Origin: Chloroflexota bacterium
GTDB lineage: Bacteria; Chloroflexota; Anaerolineae; 4572-78; J111
NCBI GenBank assembly: GCA_003694775.1
Contig: RFJV01000418.1
Location: forward strand, 1-11,459
Direction: 5' to 3'
Length of the DNA stretch: 11,459 nt
The notes beneath the pieces were generated by a model. The model ran no database searches and was not told the origin of the DNA. It saw nothing but the letters and a program-made list of their open reading frames with translations. Position 1 is the stretch's first letter; each line of letters begins with the position of its first letter. Below are positions 7,700 through 11,459 of this stretch, piece by piece. The translations under genes were made by a program, and so were the position numbers.

Positions 7700-8827
7700 A
7701 TGCCCTGGTCAATCAAACTGGGCCGGATTTTTGGTATTGACATCAAAATGCACGTCACCTTTCTGCTGATACTGGTGTGGGGGGCGTTTGCCTATGGCGG
7801 CAGTGCCGGGCCGCTGTACGGCCTGCTGGTGACGGTCAGCCTGTTCACCCTGGTGCTCCTGCACGAGCTGGGGCACAGCCTGGCCGCGCTGGGCTTTGGC
7901 ATTGGCGTACGCGACATCACCCTCCTGCCAATCGGCGGGGTGGCGCGGCTGGAGCGGATGCCGGAAAAGCCGCTCCAGGAGCTGGTCATTGCCCTGGCCG
8001 GACCGCTGGTGAATGTTCTGCTGGCGGTGGGCCTTCTGCCGGTTGTGGGGGGGCTGGGATTACTGCAAGGCGAAGGCTTCTCCCTGCGGCTGTTCACCCA
8101 GCCGGGACTGCTGGGCTGGCTGATGTTTCTGCTCAGCGCCAACGTGTCGCTGGCGGTCTTCAATATGCTTCCGGCCTTCCCCCTGGACGGTGGACGGGTG
8201 TTCCGGGCGATAATGGCCTTCTTTACCGACTACCGGCAGGCTACGGAGGTGGCGGCCAATGTGGGGCGGGCGCTGGCCCTGGGGCTGGGACTGTTTGCCA
8301 TATTTATGGGCCAAATCTGGCTGGCCCTGATTGCCCTGTTCATTTTTATGGCCGGCGGGCAGGAGGCGCAGGCCGTGGCGGCCCGCAGTATCCTGCACCA
8401 GGCACGGGCCGGACAGGCCCTGTCTGCCGAGGCGATTGCTCTGGCTCCGGAAGCCACGGTGGGCGAAGCCGCGACAATGCTGATGGGCACCCCGCGGCCC
8501 CACTTTGTGGTGATGGACCCAACCACCGGCCAACTGCTGGGGGTGGCAAACCGGGGGCAGATTATGCGGGCCATCCAGTCCGGGCAGTGGTTTTACCCCA
8601 TTGCAGACATTATGGACCAGGCGCGCTCTATTCCGGTCGTTGCCGTGTCTGACCCGCTGGATGAGGTGCAGGATGTGCTGACCCGCACCGCCAGCCCCAT
8701 CGCCGCGGTGTATGATGACCTGCATTTCCGCGGCCTGATTACCCCGGACGACATCTACCGGCTGTTCCGCCTGCTGTCCGAGCAGTCACGCGGAAGCCGG
8801 CAGGTCCGGTGGAACATTATCGGCTGA
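7700..8827 (+). CDS. Site-2 protease family (M50B) intramembrane zinc metalloprotease with CBS pair
   Basis: 375 residues. The N-terminus MPWSIKLGRIFGIDIKMHVTF is typical of the CBS-containing M50 branch. The membrane part (about 18-220) holds the zinc motif HELGH at 55-59 with E56 as catalytic base, and the third-ligand segment NMLPAFPLDGGRVFRA (155-170) with D163. Hydrophobic segments lie around 18-30, 38-64, 95-119, 138-157, 188-202 and 204-218. The LPIGGVARLE segment (76-85) is the conserved loop after the first catalytic helix. Residues about 238-352 fit two CBS motifs (adenosyl-ligand binding in other proteins), expected in the cytoplasm. These proteases cut transmembrane segments, for example of anti-sigma factors; no substrate gene is next door. 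The gene diverges from the kinase gene and overlaps the histidine kinase gene tail to tail by 42 bp; its leader carries two heptamer arrays. Confidence 0.93.
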   Translation: MPWSIKLGRIFGIDIKMHVTFLLILVWGAFAYGGSAGPLYGLLVTVSLFTLVLLHELGHSLAALGFGIGVRDITLLPIGGVARLERMPEKPLQELVIALAGPLVNVLLAVGLLPVVGGLGLLQGEGFSLRLFTQPGLLGWLMFLLSANVSLAVFNMLPAFPLDGGRVFRAIMAFFTDYRQATEVAANVGRALALGLGLFAIFMGQIWLALIALFIFMAGGQEAQAVAARSILHQARAGQALSAEAIALAPEATVGEAATMLMGTPRPHFVVMDPTTGQLLGVANRGQIMRAIQSGQWFYPIADIMDQARSIPVVAVSDPLDEVQDVLTRTASPIAAVYDDLHFRGLITPDDIYRLFRLLSEQSRGSRQVRWNIIG

Positions 8828-11314
8828 CATTCCGGGGCCGGGCCTGCCGTTATCCAGCATGTCGCGGACTGTCTGGGCCAGAACCTGGGCGGTAAACGGT
8901 TTTTGCAGAGATGAGACATTGCCGGTCCTTTGCAGGCCGGCAATTTTTTGCGGATGCCCGGAAATGAACAGCACCTTGAGCGCGGGATGGGTTTGCCGCA
9001 GATTCTGCACCAGTTCCGGACCGGACATGCCGTCGGGCAGAACGATGTCAACCACGGCCAGGTCTATGCCATCCGCATGGCGCTGAACTACCTCCAGCGC
9101 CTCTGCCGCATTGGCCGCGGCCAGCACCCGGTATCCTCTCTCGGCCAGAACTTTCCGGGCCAGATGACGAAGCAGTTCCTCATCCTCCACCAGCAGAAGG
9201 GTTTCGCTTCCGGCTGGAGAAGATGTACTTTCGGGCTGAGCTTCCGGGGTGGCCGGGAGGGCGACGGCAGGGAAAAAGAGGGTGAAGACCGTGCCCTCAT
9301 CGGGACTGCTCTCCACATAGATGTGCCCCTGGCTCTGCTGGACCACCCCGTGCACCACTGCCAGCCCCAGACCGGTTCCCTGCCCCACCGGTTTGGTGGT
9401 GAAGAACGGCTCAAAAATGTGGGCCAGGGATTCCTTTTCTATGCCGTGCCCGGTATCGCGCACCGTCAGCCGGACATAGCGTCCGGGCGGCAGGTCGGGA
9501 TAGGGACGGGTGTAGGGAGTCAGGTCGGCAGGTTCGGTCTGGATGGTCAACACCCCCCCGGTGGGCATTGCGTCGCGGGCATTGATGGCCAGATTCATCA
9601 CCGCCTGCTCCAACTGCACCGGGTCTATTTTGATACAGCCGGTCTGGGGATGCAGATGGTAATCCAGGGTAATATCTTCCCCCAGCAGACGCTCCAGCAT
9701 TGGAATCAAACCGCTGATGACCTCGTTCGGGCTGACCACACGGGGTTGCAGGACCTGCCGCCGGCTGAAGGCCAAAAGCTGGCGGGTCAGGGCCGCGGCC
9801 CGGTCGGCGGCTTTTTTGATGCGCGACAGTTCGGCGTAGTCCTCATCACCGGCGGGGTGGCGGGCCAGCAACAGCTCCACCGAGCCGATGAGGACGGTCA
9901 GCAAATTGTTGAAATCGTGGGCAATACCGCCGGCCAACCGGCCAATCGCTTCCATTTTCTGCGACTGGCGGAGGCGGTCTTCCAGCAGTTTGCGCGCCGT
10001 GATATCTACCGACACCCCCAGCACCCGGTTGACCCGCCCCTGCGCGTCGAACAAAGGCCGTTTAACGGTATGAAGCCAGTGAACCTCGCCCGACAGGTCG
10101 GTGATTTTGTCTTCCGGGATGACCACCTCCTGCCCGGTCTCCAAAACTCGCCTGTCGGAGGCAATAAACTGCTCTATCTCGTCGGGTTGGGGGCCAAAAC
10201 CGGCGTCGGTGCGGCCAATCAGGGCCGGCGGAGTGGTGCGGAAAAAATCGGCCAGCGTTTTGTTGACCAGCAGATAGCGGTGCTGGTCGTCTTTGACAAA
10301 AATAAAACCGGGCAGACTGTCGATAACCTCGCGCAGGAATGCCCGCTGGCGCTCCACCTCCTGCCGGTGCAGGTTCAGATATTCCTGCACCCGCTTCTGC
10401 TCCGAAATATCGCGCAGAATGGCGGTAAAAAATCTCTGCCCGTTGACCGAGAGGGTAGAAATCGACGCCTCCAGCGGAAATGTTTGCCCCGACGCCCGCC
10501 GGCCCCAAATCTCCCCGGACGGCGACATGTGGCGGCGAGTGATGCCCTGCTTGCCAAAGCGGGCCACGTGCTGGCGGTGGGGTATCTGGGCCGTTTCGGG
10601 CATAAGGATGTCCAGCGGCTGGCCCAGCACCTCTGCCCGCCGGTAGCCGAACATCTTCTCCGCGGCATCGTTGAACAGAACAATCCGCTGGGTCTCGTCG
10701 ACAGTCACAATGGCGTCCATCGCCGACTGGATGATGCCCATCAGCCGGACCTCACTGGCCTGCAGGGCCTGTTCGGCCAGTTTGCGGCGGGTGATGTTGA
10801 CCACCTGCGAAATCATATGGGACGGTTTGCCGTCGGATGTGCGGGCCAGGGTGACCTGCAGGAGGGTGTAAATTATCTCTCCGCGGCGGTTGAAATACCG
10901 CTTTTCCATCTGGAAATGGCTCTGCTCACCCCGCCGCAGACGCTCCACCAGCATCATATTGGCCGGCAGGTCGTCCGGATGGGACAGTTCGGCAAAGTGC
11001 ATCGACAGCAGTTCGTCTCTGGTGTATCCCAGCAGGTCGCACAGGGCCTGGTTGACTTCCAGATAACGGCCATCCAGACTGGTCAGGCTCATGCCAATCG
11101 GCGACTGCTCGAACAGCCAGTTGAAATGCTCCCGGTACCGCCGGGTCTCCACAGACAGCCGGTTGAGCTTGCGCTGTTGGAGCCACCAGCCGGCCAGAAA
11201 ACCCAATATCAGGGCCAGCAGTCCCCCGGCCCACCACCAGGTTCCTGCCCCGGCCAATCCTGCATCCATTACGGGGATGAAATACGTGTTCAAGTCGAAG
11301 ACAACCGCCCCCAC
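8786..11314 (-). CDS. Membrane-anchored hybrid sensor histidine kinase: PAS-PAS-PAS-HisKA-HATPase-REC
   Basis: 842 residues. One clear membrane helix at about 26-45 (GTWWWAGG...FLAGWWL) with a short outer N-terminus and no large external sensor, so sensing is probably cytoplasmic through the PAS domains. PAS1 about 62-178 ([16 protein letters not shown]), PAS2 about 188-306 ([17 protein letters not shown]) and PAS3 about 325-442 ([18 protein letters not shown]). HisKA H-box GGIAHDFNN with phospho-acceptor H466; N-box N574/N578; DTGHGI 620-625; FEPFFTT 634-640; GQGTGLGLA 644-652. The receiver (about 705-822) has D711/E712, phospho-acceptor D756, S785 and K805, all intact. [16 protein letters not shown] hybrids usually pass phosphate on through a separate regulator; none is visible here. 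The start is GTG at 11312-11314, supported by GAGGAG at 11325-11330. The last 13 codons lie inside the protease gene on the other strand. Confidence 0.93.
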   Translation of the reverse strand: MGAVVFDLNTYFIPVMDAGLAGAGTWWWAGGLLALILGFLAGWWLQQRKLNRLSVETRRYREHFNWLFEQSPIGMSLTSLDGRYLEVNQALCDLLGYTRDELLSMHFAELSHPDDLPANMMLVERLRRGEQSHFQMEKRYFNRRGEIIYTLLQVTLARTSDGKPSHMISQVVNITRRKLAEQALQASEVRLMGIIQSAMDAIVTVDETQRIVLFNDAAEKMFGYRRAEVLGQPLDILMPETAQIPHRQHVARFGKQGITRRHMSPSGEIWGRRASGQTFPLEASISTLSVNGQRFFTAILRDISEQKRVQEYLNLHRQEVERQRAFLREVIDSLPGFIFVKDDQHRYLLVNKTLADFFRTTPPALIGRTDAGFGPQPDEIEQFIASDRRVLETGQEVVIPEDKITDLSGEVHWLHTVKRPLFDAQGRVNRVLGVSVDITARKLLEDRLRQSQKMEAIGRLAGGIAHDFNNLLTVLIGSVELLLARHPAGDEDYAELSRIKKAADRAAALTRQLLAFSRRQVLQPRVVSPNEVISGLIPMLERLLGEDITLDYHLHPQTGCIKIDPVQLEQAVMNLAINARDAMPTGGVLTIQTEPADLTPYTRPYPDLPPGRYVRLTVRDTGHGIEKESLAHIFEPFFTTKPVGQGTGLGLAVVHGVVQQSQGHIYVESSPDEGTVFTLFFPAVALPATPEAQPESTSSPAGSETLLLVEDEELLRHLARKVLAERGYRVLAAANAAEALEVVQRHADGIDLAVVDIVLPDGMSGPELVQNLRQTHPALKVLFISGHPQKIAGLQRTGNVSSLQKPFTAQVLAQTVRDMLDNGRPGPGMSADNVPPDLPASA

Positions 11315-11324
11315 GGTAAACTAT

Positions 11325-11330
11325 CTCCTC
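11325..11330 (-). promoter_or_regulatory. Shine-Dalgarno of the hybrid histidine kinase gene
   Basis: On the minus strand GAGGAG at 11325-11330 precedes the GTG (11312-11314) by 10 nt. It is the only good site near the membrane helix and supports the non-ATG start. It touches the octamer array that begins at 11331. Confidence 0.78.
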
Positions 11331-11394
11331 AAGTTGGTGAGTTGGTGAGTTAGTGAGTTGATGAGTTGGTGAGTTGGGGAGTTTTGAAGTTTGG
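11331..11394. repeat. GAGTTGGT octamer tandem array in the histidine kinase leader
   Basis: Eight octamers on the plus strand: AAGTTGGT (11331), GAGTTGGT (11339), GAGTTAGT (11347), GAGTTGAT (11355), GAGTTGGT (11363), GAGTTGGG (11371), then the decayed GAGTTTTG (11379) and AAGTTTGG (11387). The gene's sense strand reads ACCAACTC-like, with no G in the core units. The array abuts the Shine-Dalgarno directly, so it is probably transcribed in the 5' leader. Downstream of it (upstream for the gene) lies an AT-rich stretch, 11379-11403. Confidence 0.92.
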
Positions 11395-11436
11395 AAATTT
11401 TCATCCCACAACCCATATTCCACAGGTCACCGCCGT

Positions 11437-11459
11437 TAATCTCCAATCTCCCAATCTCC
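11437..11459. repeat. GAGATTG-type heptamer array, cut by the window edge
   Basis: On the minus strand this reads GGAGATTG, GGAGATTG, GAGATTA. The 15 nt at 11437-11451 are the exact reverse complement of 7608-7622 in the protease leader. The array probably continues past the end of the window. Relative to the histidine kinase gene it lies about 107 nt upstream of the ribosome binding site. Confidence 0.82.

Noticed and set aside
8930..11353. Very long plus-strand open frame (807 codons) opposite the histidine kinase gene
   Set aside because: It is the antisense shadow of a gene with clear PAS, HisKA, HATPase and REC motifs. Its translation is rich in Gln, Gly and His with no domain, as expected from GC-rich codons read backwards.

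Overview
This GC-rich window holds five protein-coding genes that I accept: two on the plus strand at the left (one cut by the window edge), two on the minus strand in the middle and, at the right, a plus/minus convergent pair. I see no RNA genes, transposases, CRISPR arrays or phage genes. Gene content (a Hanks-type kinase fused to a STAND-type ATPase and TPRs, a multi-PAS hybrid histidine kinase, a lipoprotein glycosidase, a CBS-tailed site-2 protease) and the short tandem repeats between genes fit a large-genome, environmental, Chloroflexota-like bacterium. That assignment is inference from style, not from a marker gene.

Layout. 1-1253 (+) is the 3' part of a predicted GTPase of the cyclic 2,3-diphosphoglycerate synthetase-like family. 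Its stop overlaps the ATG of an ornithine aminotransferase gene (1250-2449, +), so the two are probably translationally coupled in an ornithine/arginine operon that starts left of the window. A strong GC palindrome followed by a T-rich stretch (2459-2490) ends this unit. Two minus-strand genes follow: a 1208-residue Ser/Thr kinase-ATPase-TPR signalling protein (7470 to 3844), then a secreted lipoprotein with a clan GH-A-type glycosidase fold (3727 to 2489). Divergent from the kinase is a site-2 (M50) membrane protease with a CBS pair (7700-8827, +). Its 3' end overlaps, tail to tail by 42 bp, a PAS-PAS-PAS hybrid histidine kinase with its own receiver domain (11314 to 8786, -).

The most unusual feature is not a gene. 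Three of the intergenic leaders carry degenerate short tandem repeats of 7 or 8 bp: 3743-3830, 7602-7687, and 11331-11394 together with 11437-11459. In each case the array adjacent to the gene reads G-poor on the sense strand and ends close to the ribosome binding site or start. Two leaders (protease and histidine kinase) have the same composite order, a GAGATTG-type array upstream and a G-poor array next to the Shine-Dalgarno, and share a 15-nt block in the same orientation relative to the gene. This looks like a dispersed leader module that could tune expression of signalling and envelope genes, possibly by repeat-number change.

Functionally the left pair is metabolic (ornithine to glutamate semialdehyde plus an uncharacterised GTPase). 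The rest is envelope and signalling: a cytoplasmic Hanks kinase with a large sensing/assembly platform, an intramembrane protease, a membrane-anchored hybrid sensor kinase and an exported glycosidase. No cognate response regulator, anti-sigma factor or transcription factor is visible, so the wiring between them cannot be read from this window.
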